From assembly GCA_023958085.1 (NCBI GenBank), contig JAMLGI010000008.1, forward strand, positions 61,009-125,008: DNA of 64,000 nt, given 5' to 3'. The notes under the pieces were generated by a model. That model saw only the letters and a list, made by a program, of their open reading frames with translations, had not been told where the DNA came from and searched no databases. The DNA is from Solirubrobacterales bacterium (GTDB taxonomy: Bacteria; Actinomycetota; Thermoleophilia; Solirubrobacterales; 70-9). Positions 1-8,475 of the stretch are shown one piece after another (within the stretch, counting starts at the first letter, position 1; each line of letters opens with the position of its first letter). The translations under genes and the position numbers were made by a program.

Positions 1-602
1 GCGGTGCCGGCCAGCAGGATGGCTGCGGTCACGAAAACCGCTGCCGCGGGGCTGGCCACCGCAATCGAGACCGCGACGATCAGCGGCCCGGCGGTCCAGA
101 TCAGCTCCTGGGCGGTCGCGTCGAGGGCGTAGGCGGACTCGACCCCTTCCGGGGTTGGCACGATCTCGGGCCAGAGCACCCGGACGGAGGCCGAGATCGG
201 TGGTACCAGAGCCCCGGCCGCAGCGGCGATCAGGACGATTGCGGCATCCGTCGCGCCGGAGGTGACGACCGGGACCAGGGCAGCGAGGACCAGGGCCTGG
301 GACACGGCGAACGGGGGCAGCACCCGACGCGGGCCGAACCGGTCAAGCAGCCGACCCTGGATCGGGGCGGCGATCGCTCCGGTCAGGGCGAAAGCTCCGA
401 CCGTGATCCCGGCCAGCCCGAAGGAACCGGTCTGTTCCCGGACCAGCAGCAGAATCGCCAGAGAGCTCGAGCCGATCGGGAGCCGGCCGACCACGGCACT
501 GACCAGAAGTCGCCAGACTCCCGGTACCGCAAGAACCGCCCCGTAACCGCTCTTGGGCAGCACCAGCTCACCGGTGTCCTCGAACTGGATCGGTCGGCTC
601 AC
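1..602 (-). CDS. MFS transporter, N-terminal part (cut by window edge)
   Basis: About 200 residues of a hydrophobic protein are visible; the C-terminus lies beyond the window. After a short polar N-terminus come alternating membrane segments. A GRLLDRFGPRR stretch between segments 2 and 3 matches the cytoplasmic loop signature of the major facilitator superfamily. The proposed GTG start overlaps the stop of the upstream response-regulator gene by four bases (GTGA), so the two are probably translationally coupled and belong to one operon with the sensor kinase. This suggests an exporter controlled by the two-component pair, but the substrate cannot be read from the sequence. The family call is fairly safe; the exact function is unknown. 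Confidence 0.75.
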   Translation of the reverse strand, partial: MSRPIQFEDTGELVLPKSGYGAVLAVPGVWRLLVSAVVGRLPIGSSSLAILLLVREQTGSFGLAGITVGAFALTGAIAAPIQGRLLDRFGPRRVLPPFAVSQALVLAALVPVVTSGATDAAIVLIAAAAGALVPPISASVRVLWPEIVPTPEGVESAYALDATAQELIWTAGPLIVAVSIAVASPAAAVFVTAAILLAGT

Positions 603-1228
603 GGCTCGATCAGCCCCCTGCGGATCGCGTACCGGACCAGCTCTACCCGGTCCCGCATTCCGAGTTTCCTCATCGCGTTACCCCGGTGGTTTTCCACCGT
701 CTTCTCCGAGAGGTGCAGCATCCCGGCGATCTCCCGGGTGGTGTTGGCCTCGGCGACCAGCTTGACGATCTCCTCTTCGCGCGGGGTCAGGTCGGACTCG
801 GCGGGGGCACCCCGTTCGAGCAGATCCCGGATCAGGGACTGTTGGGCGCCGGGGGAGAGGAAGGGTTCTCCCCGCTCGACCGAGCGGATCGCGGCGAGCA
901 GGTCCGAGTCGGCCTGGGACTTCAGTACGTAACCCGATGCCCCGGCCCGCAGGGCCTCGAACAGGTAGCGCTCGTCGTCATGCATCGAGAGGATCAGGAT
1001 CTGGACGTCCGGAGCCTGCTCTTTGATCTCCCGGGTTGCCTGGAGTCCGGTGAGGCCGGGCATCTTCACGTCGAGGATCGCCAGGTCCGGACGCTCACGG
1101 ACCGCAAGGTTCCTGGCCTCGATTCCGTCGGCGGCTTCGCCGATCACCTCGAGGTCGGGCTGGGTCTCCAGCAGGAGCCGGATGCCGGAACGGACGATCC
1201 CGTGGTCGTCGGCGATCACAATCCTCAT
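599..1228 (-). CDS. NarL/LuxR-family response regulator
   Basis: This 209-residue protein has the standard two-domain layout. An N-terminal receiver domain carries acidic residues at 7-8 (ADDH), a phospho-acceptor Asp53 (LAILDVKMPG) and Lys103. A C-terminal LuxR-type helix-turn-helix lies near residues 145-205 (LTPREEEIVKLVAE, TREIA, SEKTVENH). It should be phosphorylated by the kinase encoded immediately upstream, whose gene it overlaps by four bases, and act as a DNA-binding transcription factor. The downstream MFS gene is the likeliest co-transcribed effector. Target promoters are not evident. Length and motifs are typical of the family. Confidence 0.95.
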   Translation of the reverse strand: MRIVIADDHGIVRSGIRLLLETQPDLEVIGEAADGIEARNLAVRERPDLAILDVKMPGLTGLQATREIKEQAPDVQILILSMHDDERYLFEALRAGASGYVLKSQADSDLLAAIRSVERGEPFLSPGAQQSLIRDLLERGAPAESDLTPREEEIVKLVAEANTTREIAGMLHLSEKTVENHRGNAMRKLGMRDRVELVRYAIRRGLIEP

Positions 1229-2235
1229 TGCTCGCCTCTCTCGGTCGAACCCGATTCGGAAAACGCGGCGGGAACGGTCAGCCGGACCGTGGTTCCGCGG
1301 CCCGGCCGTGACTCGGTGATCAGGTCACCTCCCACCAGCAGTGCCCGTTCCCGCATTCCGCCGAGCCCGAGACCGGAGGTCGCCTGCTCGAAGGTGAAGC
1401 CGGAACCGTTGTCGGAGACGGTCAGTTCGGCGCCCTCGTCGCTGATTCGGAGGATCGCCTCGATCCGGTCGGCACCGGAGTGCCGGATCGCGTTTCCGAG
1501 TGCCTCCTGGGATACCCGGTAGATGACCAACTGCGCGTCGGGGCCGAGGATCGCCGGGTCCCCCTCGGCCGAAAACTCAACCGTAGTTCCCGGCCGCTCC
1601 AGCTGGCCGGCAAGACCGGCGATGGCCGCCTTCAGACCGAGGTCATCCAAAGCGGTCGGCCGGAGCTGGCGGGCCACCGAAAGCAGCTCGTCCATCGCCT
1701 GATGGGCGAGCTGCTTGGTCTCGTCGATCTCCGCCTCAAGTTCCGGAGGAGCGCTGGAACGCACCGCCTCCAGCCGCAGCAGAACCCCGGTCAGAGACTG
1801 GTTCACCTGGTCGTGGAGGTCGCGCGCCACCCGGGTCCTTTCCTCCTCCTGGGCGCTCAGCGCGGCACTTGCGCTTCGCCGCCGTTCCGCCTCGAGCCGT
1901 CGCATCATCCGCAGGAAAGCCAGCTCCAGACGCTCGACCTCTTCCGAATCTGCCCGGCCGTCGATCCAGGCCGGGAGGTTGGCACCGGGCTGGCTCAGAT
2001 CGGCCTTCTCCATCTCGTCGATCAGCTCCTCCAACGGGCTGAAGCGGCGCTTCAGAAGCAGCACGTTGACCAGACTGGCCAGGCCGGCTATCGCCACTGC
2101 CAGGAGAACCATCCAGAGGATCCGGTCGACCCCCAGCGCGACCAGGGCAGCACCAGCTGCAGCCGCGAGCGCCACCAGGAGCGCGTTCAGACCGAGGACA
2201 CCGGTGAAGATCGGACTCTGCTTCACGTCGGTCAT
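1225..2235 (-). CDS. Sensor histidine kinase, NarX/DesK type
   Basis: The 336-residue protein starts at ATG 2235. Two membrane helices lie at about residues 10-35 and 38-62. A linker with coiled-coil character follows, then a HisKA_3 dimerisation domain with phospho-acceptor His141 (ARDLHDQVNQ). The HATPase domain shows an N box (SQEALGNAIRHS) and the G boxes SDNGSGF and GLGLGGMRER. There is no sizeable extracellular loop, so it probably senses a membrane or cytoplasmic cue. The reading frame remains open much further upstream, but that extension (to about 2847) runs antisense through htpX and is rejected. The gene overlaps the regulator by ATGA. Confidence 0.92.
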   Translation of the reverse strand: MTDVKQSPIFTGVLGLNALLVALAAAAGAALVALGVDRILWMVLLAVAIAGLASLVNVLLLKRRFSPLEELIDEMEKADLSQPGANLPAWIDGRADSEEVERLELAFLRMMRRLEAERRRSASAALSAQEEERTRVARDLHDQVNQSLTGVLLRLEAVRSSAPPELEAEIDETKQLAHQAMDELLSVARQLRPTALDDLGLKAAIAGLAGQLERPGTTVEFSAEGDPAILGPDAQLVIYRVSQEALGNAIRHSGADRIEAILRISDEGAELTVSDNGSGFTFEQATSGLGLGGMRERALLVGGDLITESRPGRGTTVRLTVPAAFSESGSTERGEQ

Positions 2236-2403
2236 GCTCGCAGGCCGGGCCGACTGGCCGCGACCGGGCAGTCGGCAGCCCGTGGCGGGGCCGACCGGAC
2301 CTGAATGGGGGATACCCCCTATGGACTCCCGGTCCGGCCTGCGGCACACTCCCACCAGGAATTCAGCGACCGGACCGCCCGCGGGTGCTCCAAGGAGACC
2401 AGA

Positions 2404-3273
2404 TTGACCACAACCAGACAGTCCACATTCAGCGCGACTCTTCGCACCACCCTTCTGATGGCAACTCTCTCGGGGTTGCTGGTCGGAATCGGCTATCTGG
2501 TGAGTGGGGGCAATCCGAGCACGACTCTGATGTTCCTCGGTTTCGCCGTGGCGATGAACTTTTTCTCCTACTTCTTCAGCGACAAGATCGCCCTGAAGAT
2601 GTCCGGCGCCCAGCCGATGGAGGAGTCCGAGCATCCGCAGTACTTCCAGATGGTGCGTGAACTCTGCCAGCGGGCCGAGATCCCGATGCCGAAGCTGTAC
2701 GTGATCCCGCAGGAACAGCCGAACGCGTTTGCCACCGGCCGCAACTACAACCACTCGGCGGTGGCGGTCACCGCCGGCATCACCAGGCTGCTCTCGACCG
2801 ACGAACTGCGCGGCGTGGTCGCCCACGAGCTCGCCCACATCAAGCACCGCGACATTCTGATCCAGTCGGTGGCCTCGACCATCGGCGCCGCGATCACCTA
2901 CATCGGCTACATGTTGATGTGGTTCGGTGGCGACAACAACTCGCCACTCGGCTTGATCGGGGCGCTGGCGATGGTGCTGCTCGCCCCGCTTGCCGCCGGG
3001 ATCATCCAGATGGCGGTCTCACGGCAGCGCGAGTATGCGGCCGACGCCGGCGGGGCCGCGATCTGCGGCAACCCGGAATCGCTGGCCTCGGCGCTGCTCC
3101 GGCTCGAGCAGGGCGCGGCCGAGATTCCGATGCGCGGCCGGGTGAACGAGTCCTCCGAACCGCTCTACATCGTCAAGCCGTTCAAGGCGAAGGGGCTGGC
3201 CGGTCTCTTTTCGACCCACCCGCCGATCGAGGAACGGGTGAAGCGCCTCCGCCAGATGCGCCCCTCTCTTTAA
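2404..3273 (+). CDS. htpX: Zinc metalloprotease HtpX
   Basis: This is a membrane-embedded M48 zinc protease that degrades misfolded membrane proteins. The TTG start is chosen because AAGGAG sits six bases upstream (2392-2397) and gives 289 residues, the usual HtpX length; an ATG at 2305 would add 33 residues without family similarity. Two N-terminal membrane helices (about 15-35 and 40-58) precede the catalytic HELAH motif (141-145). The third zinc ligand is Glu210 in the REYAAD motif, and further hydrophobic segments lie between 152 and 205. It is transcribed divergently from the two-component operon and has no obvious partner gene. A large palindromic element starts two bases after its stop codon. 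Confidence 0.93.
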   Translation: MTTTRQSTFSATLRTTLLMATLSGLLVGIGYLVSGGNPSTTLMFLGFAVAMNFFSYFFSDKIALKMSGAQPMEESEHPQYFQMVRELCQRAEIPMPKLYVIPQEQPNAFATGRNYNHSAVAVTAGITRLLSTDELRGVVAHELAHIKHRDILIQSVASTIGAAITYIGYMLMWFGGDNNSPLGLIGALAMVLLAPLAAGIIQMAVSRQREYAADAGGAAICGNPESLASALLRLEQGAAEIPMRGRVNESSEPLYIVKPFKAKGLAGLFSTHPPIEERVKRLRQMRPSL

Positions 3274-3274
3274 G

Positions 3275-3420
3275 GGCGGGTGGTCCGGCGGGACCACCAG
3301 CGTCCCGCTGGCGGCGTCATTCGCTTGACGGTTTGGGAACGTACAAAAGTACGCCCCCTGCACCGTCTGCACTCAAGTCCTTGCCAGCGAACCGCTGGAG
3401 GCCCCGGCGGACCACCCGCC
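3275..3420. repeat. Long imperfect palindrome, element A
   Basis: The 321-base gap between htpX and the DUF488 gene holds no gene but is strongly structured. A 13-base perfect inverted repeat (GGCGGGTGGTCCG at 3275-3287, complement at 3408-3420) encloses about 120 bases. Inside, identical stems CCAGCG-N3-CGCTGG lie at 3297-3311 and 3384-3398, at equal distances from the centre. GACGGT/ACCGTC (3327 and 3362) continue the symmetry, and the centre is CGTAC-AAAA-GTACG (3340-3353). The left arm can also fold alone (GGTGGTCC-GGCG-GGACCACC, 3279-3298). This nested symmetry suggests a mobile palindromic repeat or a structured RNA. No poly-T tract follows, so a simple terminator is less likely. Confidence 0.75.
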
Positions 3421-3506
3421 TCCGGCTCTAGTCCTCGGCAGCCACCCCCTGAGTCTCTGCAGTGAACCACCCGCGAGGCATTCCGGGCGTTTGACCAGCC
3501 GTGGAG

Positions 3507-3590
3507 GGTGGGGCCGACCAGTGCCTAATCGGGCACCTGAGGGCCCCACCGGTGGGTTTGTCGGACGGGCCCCACCGGTAGGGGTTTTTC
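3507..3590 (+). terminator. Hairpin cluster with T-tract, possible terminator
   Basis: A nine-base inverted repeat (GGTGGGGCC at 3507-3515, GGCCCCACC at 3542-3550) encloses a second stem, GTGCC/GGCAC. The block GGGCCCCACCGGT then occurs twice, at 3541-3553 and again near 3567-3579. The second copy forms CCCC-ACCGGTA-GGGG followed by TTTTT (3585-3589), which resembles an intrinsic terminator on the plus strand. It would stop any readthrough from htpX before the opposing DUF488 gene. Function is inferred from shape only. Confidence 0.5.
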
Positions 3591-3594
3591 TTGG

Positions 3595-3969
3595 TCAGGG
3601 GTTTTGGTTGTCGATTTCGCGCAGAACTTCGGCCAGGACCACCGCGTTGTTGTGCTGCTCGTCACGCCAGGCAAAGAGCAGGGTGATCGTGTCGGCGCCG
3701 CTCTGGCGGGCCTTCTCGAGCAGATCCTCCAGCTCGTCACGATGGTCCTCGAGCTCGGCCAGGTAGTGGTCGTGGAACTCCGGGAACGAGTCCGGGCCGA
3801 GTTCGTGGAACTCATGCCGGAGGGCGTCACTGGGGGCGACTTCCCTGACCCACTCGTCGAGAGCGGCCTTCTCCTTTTTCATCCCGCGCGGCCAGATCCG
3901 GTCGGCCAGGACCCGGAATCCGTCCTCGTTCGTGTGGTTTTCGTAGATGCGCCTGGTCTGGATCTTCAT
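3595..3969 (-). CDS. DUF488 family protein (YeaO-like)
   Basis: This 124-residue soluble protein carries the features of the DUF488/YeaO family: an N-terminal KIQTRRIYEN segment, the core RVLADRIWPRGMKKE near residues 19-33, and a C-terminal ITLLFAWRDEQHNNAVVL segment. Members are small cytoplasmic proteins of unknown biochemical function. The central region is rich in acidic and aromatic residues (FHELGPDSFPEFHDHY). It stands alone on the minus strand, convergent with htpX and divergent from the sulfur-transfer enzyme gene at 4157. No ligand or reaction can be assigned. Confidence 0.85.
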   Translation of the reverse strand: MKIQTRRIYENHTNEDGFRVLADRIWPRGMKKEKAALDEWVREVAPSDALRHEFHELGPDSFPEFHDHYLAELEDHRDELEDLLEKARQSGADTITLLFAWRDEQHNNAVVLAEVLREIDNQNP

Positions 3970-4156
3970 CGGTTGCGGCCCTCGTTCCGTCGTTGCCGGC
4001 TGTGCAGGAAGACCGTGGGTCCTCGCCTACGGCCCTGATCCCCTGTACCCGCTTCGGTCGGATCGGACACGATTCAGGATGCCATCCCCGCAACCTTGGC
4101 GCAGGCGCTACACTTTATGAAGCAGGTAATCCAGATAGAGATTTAGGGGTTTACGG

Positions 4157-5326
<1,170 letters not shown>

Positions 5327-5379
5327 ACCTGCCCTAAGGCACACCGGGTCAACCCCTCCAATCATTTAGGATCGATTCC

Positions 5380-5658
5380 ATGCCGTCTGTGAAAGTTCCC
5401 CCCGTCCTGCGTCAGCACACCGGTGGCGCCACCGAAGTCGAAGCCGCCGGCGTCAGCATCGGCGAAGTCCTCAACGCCTTCGCGACCGAGTATCCGGATA
5501 CCAAGGCGCAGCTCTTCTCCGACGAGGGCGATCTCAACCGGTTCGTCAACGTCTATCTGAATGACGAGGACGTGCGGGTTCTGGATGGACTCGAGACCGC
5601 GGTCGGAGACAGCGACACGGTGATGATCCTGCCGGCGATGGCCGGCGGCTCGGCCTGA
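5380..5658 (+). CDS. cysO: Sulfur carrier protein CysO (MoaD/ThiS family)
   Basis: This 92-residue beta-grasp protein resembles mycobacterial CysO: PPVLRQHTGG at the N-terminus, RFVNVYLNDEDVR in the middle and VMILPAMAGG near the end. As a thiocarboxylate it would donate sulfur to O-phosphoserine in a reaction catalysed by CysM. The sequence ends GGSA, so two residues follow the diglycine that must be free for activation. Mycobacterial CysO, as I recall it, ends directly at GG. The tail implies proteolytic maturation, plausibly by the JAMM protease encoded at 5929. A likely ribosome-binding AGGA precedes the ATG. It lies 53 bases after the activating-enzyme gene, probably in the same operon. 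Confidence 0.9.
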   Translation: MPSVKVPPVLRQHTGGATEVEAAGVSIGEVLNAFATEYPDTKAQLFSDEGDLNRFVNVYLNDEDVRVLDGLETAVGDSDTVMILPAMAGGSA

Positions 5659-5684
5659 CGACCGTCCGCTCCGGGCCGCACGGC

Positions 5685-5951
5685 TCAGCTTCCCGGCAGG
5701 GAATCCGCGTCGGGTCCGAGGTCGCTGAGGAGCTCGCCCGCTCGTTCGGCCGCCGAGGCCGGGACGTAGATGTCGCGTCCACCCGCGGCGAGAAAGTCGG
5801 GAACGTCGGCGCTGCCGCTTCGCTTGATCAGGCAGGGGATCCCTTCCTCCCTGAGGATCTGCTCCATCAGTTCGGCCTCCGCCTGATGGGGAGCCCAGGC
5901 GACCTTGACCGGCTCCGGGGCCTTCTCGCTACCGCGTCTGAAGATCGACAT
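5685..5951 (-). CDS. DUF2007-like small protein
   Basis: An 88-residue protein whose core (VKVAWAPHQAEAELMEQILREEGIPCLIKR) resembles the DUF2007 'putative signal transducing protein' fold. In that fold a short beta-alpha-beta unit precedes a region ending in RDIYVPASAAERAGELL. The ATG at 5951 is preferred over an upstream in-frame start because similarity begins there; it overlaps the end of mec by 23 bases. It is the last gene of the cysM-mec operon and might modulate that pathway, but no function is known for the family. It ends 26 bases from the convergent cysO gene. Confidence 0.7.
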   Translation of the reverse strand: MSIFRRGSEKAPEPVKVAWAPHQAEAELMEQILREEGIPCLIKRSGSADVPDFLAAGGRDIYVPASAAERAGELLSDLGPDADSLPGS

Positions 5952-6327
5952 CCTCGACCCTGCCGTCCCGGATCCTGAATCCTCGAACGTACGGCTCATC
6001 CGGATTCTCGAGGGAGACGATCAGGTAGATCGAGTCCGGCCAGCCGATCGCCAGGTTTATGTCGGTCTGGGATGGGTAGGCCGCAGTTCTCGTGTGAGAG
6101 TGGTAGATCCCGACGATTGACTCGCCGGCCTCCTCGATCCGGTTCATCAACTCAAGCTGTTCCCGCGGGGCGATCGAGTACCGGTAGGGACTCTTCTCGG
6201 CGTTCTCCGCCCGGTAGACGGTGCTCGCCATGTCACCCTCGCCGCCGAGAAGTCCGCAGCACTCGTTGGGGCTGTCCTCCACGGCATGCGTGATCATCTG
6301 GTCGAGAAGTTCCTGCGAAACCTTCAC
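5929..6327 (-). CDS. mec: JAMM metalloprotease Mec, CysO-cysteine peptidase
   Basis: This 132-residue zinc peptidase would release cysteine from the CysO-cysteine adduct. The full JAMM signature is present: His76-x-His78, seven residues, Ser86-x-x-Asp89 (HSHTRTAAYPSQTD), with the general-base Glu22 in NECCGLLGG. The GTG start at 6327 places the protein four bases after the cysM stop, so the two are co-transcribed and probably coupled. Any longer reading frame would run antisense-like through cysM. In Mycobacterium tuberculosis the equivalent genes are mec, cysO and cysM in one cluster; here cysO lies on the opposite strand. Mec may also trim the two-residue tail of this CysO. Confidence 0.92.
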   Translation of the reverse strand: MKVSQELLDQMITHAVEDSPNECCGLLGGEGDMASTVYRAENAEKSPYRYSIAPREQLELMNRIEEAGESIVGIYHSHTRTAAYPSQTDINLAIGWPDSIYLIVSLENPDEPYVRGFRIRDGRVEDVDLQTR

Positions 6328-6331
6328 GCTT

Positions 6332-7300
6332 CTACCACCAGTTGGTCGCGTCCACGTCGCCGAGTTCCTCGATCGACTTGGTGTAGACCCCGGAGGAGAG
6401 GTACTTCCAGCCGCCGTCCGGGACCAGGAAGACGATGTTCCCCGACTCGAGTTCACCGGCGATCCGTACGGCGATCGCGGCGACCGCACCGGCCGAGACT
6501 CCGGCGAAGATGCCTTCGTCCTCGAGCAGGCGCTTGGTCCAGACGATCGCGTCCCGGTTGGAGACCATGATCTTGCGGTCCAGCAGAGAGAGGTCGATGA
6601 TCGGCGGGATGAACCCGTCATCGAGCGAACGCAGGCCCTGGACCAGTTCACCCTGCAGCGGTTCGGCGGCAACGATCCTGGTCTCCGGGTTCGCTTCCTT
6701 CAGGCGGCGGCCGTTACCCATCAGGGTGCCGCCGGTACCGAGTCCGCCGACGAAGGCGGCCACCTCCTCGAGTTCCTCGAGGATCTCGACCGCGGTGCCG
6801 TTGTAGTGGGCATCCGGGTTGGCCTCGTTCCCGTACTGGTAAGGCATGTAGTACTGCGAATCCTCGGCCAGCTCGAGGGCCAGCTCGACCGCGCCGTTGG
6901 AACCCTTGGCGCCTTCCGAGTACACGATCTCGGCGCCGTACATCTCGAGTAGCTGGGTGCGCTCGGCGGTGACGTTGTCCGGCATCACAACCTTGAGTGG
7001 GTAGCCCTGGCGCCGGCAGATCATCGCCAGCGAGATCCCGGTGTTGCCCGAGGTGGGCTCAAGGATGGTCTGGCCGGGCCCGATCGCCCCGGTCTCCTCG
7101 GCGGCCTTCATCATCGAACGGGCGACCCGGTCCTTGACCGACCCGGTCGGGTTGGCCGACTCGAGCTTGGCGTAGATCCGAACCCCTTCCCGGGGTGAAA
7201 GTGTCGGCAGTTCAACCAGCGGCGTGTGGCCGATCGAGTCGACGATGTCGGTGAAGATGCCACCGCAGGGCTTGTTGAGGAGGTCGTAGTAAGGATTCAT
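6332..7300 (-). CDS. cysM: O-phosphoserine sulfhydrylase, CysM type
   Basis: This 322-residue PLP-dependent enzyme matches the length and motifs of mycobacterial CysM. They are the PLP-binding Lys56 in ANPTGSVKDR, the substrate loop TSGNTG, the phosphate-binding GLGTGGT, and a C-terminal Ser in VPDGGWKYLSSG. It joins the sulfur of CysO thiocarboxylate to O-phosphoserine (or O-acetylserine), forming CysO-cysteine that Mec then cleaves. Linkage to mec and to a CysO gene supports the CysM assignment over a generic CysK. It is transcribed divergently from the amino-acid ABC transporter genes at 7433, with a 132-base shared promoter region. Confidence 0.92.
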   Translation of the reverse strand: MNPYYDLLNKPCGGIFTDIVDSIGHTPLVELPTLSPREGVRIYAKLESANPTGSVKDRVARSMMKAAEETGAIGPGQTILEPTSGNTGISLAMICRRQGYPLKVVMPDNVTAERTQLLEMYGAEIVYSEGAKGSNGAVELALELAEDSQYYMPYQYGNEANPDAHYNGTAVEILEELEEVAAFVGGLGTGGTLMGNGRRLKEANPETRIVAAEPLQGELVQGLRSLDDGFIPPIIDLSLLDRKIMVSNRDAIVWTKRLLEDEGIFAGVSAGAVAAIAVRIAGELESGNIVFLVPDGGWKYLSSGVYTKSIEELGDVDATNWW

Positions 7301-7432
7301 GCTATTGCCTGATCCCTGATCGGGATACGGTCCTTCAGAGAGTGTAAGGCACCGATTGCCAAATATGGCCGGACTTCGTGCGATACTGGACCGGCTCCGC
7401 CGAAAACTACCCCGTTCGGGAGGAAACACGCA

Positions 7433-8281
7433 ATGAAGAAGTCTCGTTTGGTTGCGCTGGTCACGGCCGTGATGGCTGTTGCCGCGCTCAGTTTTGCCGC
7501 CGGTTGCGGCAGCAGTGACGACAACAGCTCTGGCTCGGGCCTCGACAGCGAACTGGTCAAGGCCGGGACTCTCACCGTTGGTTCCGACATTCCCTACCCG
7601 CCGTTCGAGTTCGGTGATCCGCCCGGTTACAAGGGATTCGACATCGATCTGGTCAACGAGGTAGCCAAGCGGATGGGGATCGAGAACGTGGCGATCAAGC
7701 CGACCTCGTTCGACACGATCTTCACCAGCGTGGCCCAGGGCAAGTTCGACCTGGTCGCTTCCGCCGCGACGATCACCAAGGAGCGTGAGCAGACCGTGAA
7801 GTTCTCGCAGCCCTACTACGAGTCGGAGCAGGCGCTGCTGGTCCCGGATGGATCCGACATCAAGACCGTCGATCAGCTTGAGGGCAAGAACGTCGCGGTT
7901 CAGGACGGCACCACCGGCAAGGATTTCGCCGAGAACGAGACCGGTGCCTCCCAGGTTCGTGGCTTCCCGAACGGCCCGGCGGCGATCGCCGCGCTCAAGG
8001 CCGGCCAGGTCGACGCGACCATCATTGACCGCCCGGTTGCCGAGGATGCGGTCGCCAAGGGGCAGACCGGTTTCGAGATCGCATCCGTGATCCCGACCGG
8101 CGAGTTCTACGGTTTCGCGATGGCCAAGGACACCCCGGAGCTGGAGAAGGCGGTGAACAAGGCGCTGTCCGAGATCAAGGAGGACGGCACCCTGAACAAG
8201 CTCTACCAGCAGTGGTTCAAGGTGGATGCGCCGAAGAGCCTGATGGAGCACACCACCTCCGAGGGCGTGGCGATCGACTGA
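7433..8281 (+). CDS. Amino-acid ABC transporter substrate-binding lipoprotein
   Basis: A 282-residue periplasmic-binding-protein family 3 member. The N-terminus is a lipoprotein signal with lipobox AAGC, then a Ser/Asp-rich linker and the solute-binding fold: LTVGSDIPYPPFEFGDPPGYKGFDIDL, FDLVASAATIT, GKNVAVQDGTTG and the C-terminal LNKLYQQWF. It should capture polar amino acids outside the membrane and deliver them to the permease and ATPase encoded next. Divergent orientation from cysM hints at a sulfur amino acid such as cystine, but the ligand is not certain. GGGAGGAAA precedes the ATG. Three strong hairpins follow the gene and may raise its expression over the permease. Confidence 0.9.
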   Translation: MKKSRLVALVTAVMAVAALSFAAGCGSSDDNSSGSGLDSELVKAGTLTVGSDIPYPPFEFGDPPGYKGFDIDLVNEVAKRMGIENVAIKPTSFDTIFTSVAQGKFDLVASAATITKEREQTVKFSQPYYESEQALLVPDGSDIKTVDQLEGKNVAVQDGTTGKDFAENETGASQVRGFPNGPAAIAALKAGQVDATIIDRPVAEDAVAKGQTGFEIASVIPTGEFYGFAMAKDTPELEKAVNKALSEIKEDGTLNKLYQQWFKVDAPKSLMEHTTSEGVAID

Positions 8282-8304
8282 TCAGGGCCGATCCAGACGG
8301 AAGG

Positions 8305-8390
8305 CCGGCGTCGATCCCGACGCCGGTCCTCCGTTCACGGACCGTCATTGCGGTCCGTCACGAAAGCACCGGGCCTCGGCCCGGTGCTTT
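8305..8390 (+). terminator. Three consecutive perfect hairpins
   Basis: Three perfect stem-loops lie in line after the binding-protein gene. They are CCGGCGTCG-ATCC-CGACGCCGG (8305-8326), ACGGACCG-N6-CGGTCCGT (8337-8358), and a 13-base stem beginning AAAGCACCGGGCC (8363-8375) that pairs with 8378-8390. CCTCTTT follows the last one. The third looks like an intrinsic terminator with a weak U-tract. Together they could stabilise the upstream mRNA and limit readthrough into the permease gene. Confidence 0.7.
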
Positions 8391-8475
8391 CCTCTTTGCA
8401 ATTCCGACGGGCGGGGGCTGTAGATTGGCGGAAGGCGTCGGAGAGCGTCCGACCTCGAGCGGTTGAGGAGGGAAG

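Noticed and set aside
2305..2403. Longer htpX reading frame from ATG 2305
   Set aside because: The added residues match nothing in HtpX, while TTG 2404 has a well-spaced AAGGAG and gives the normal length.
2236..2847. Upstream extension of the histidine kinase frame
   Set aside because: It runs antisense through htpX and its upstream region; the ATG at 2235 starts directly before the membrane helices expected of the kinase.
7301..7432. Sulfur-responsive riboswitch (SAM type) between cysM and the importer
   Set aside because: The region has a small ATCCC-TGATC-GGGAT hairpin but none of the conserved SAM riboswitch blocks.
7301..8251. Extension of the cysM frame into the binding-protein region
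   Set aside because: It is antisense to a clear lipoprotein gene, and CysM similarity starts at 7300.
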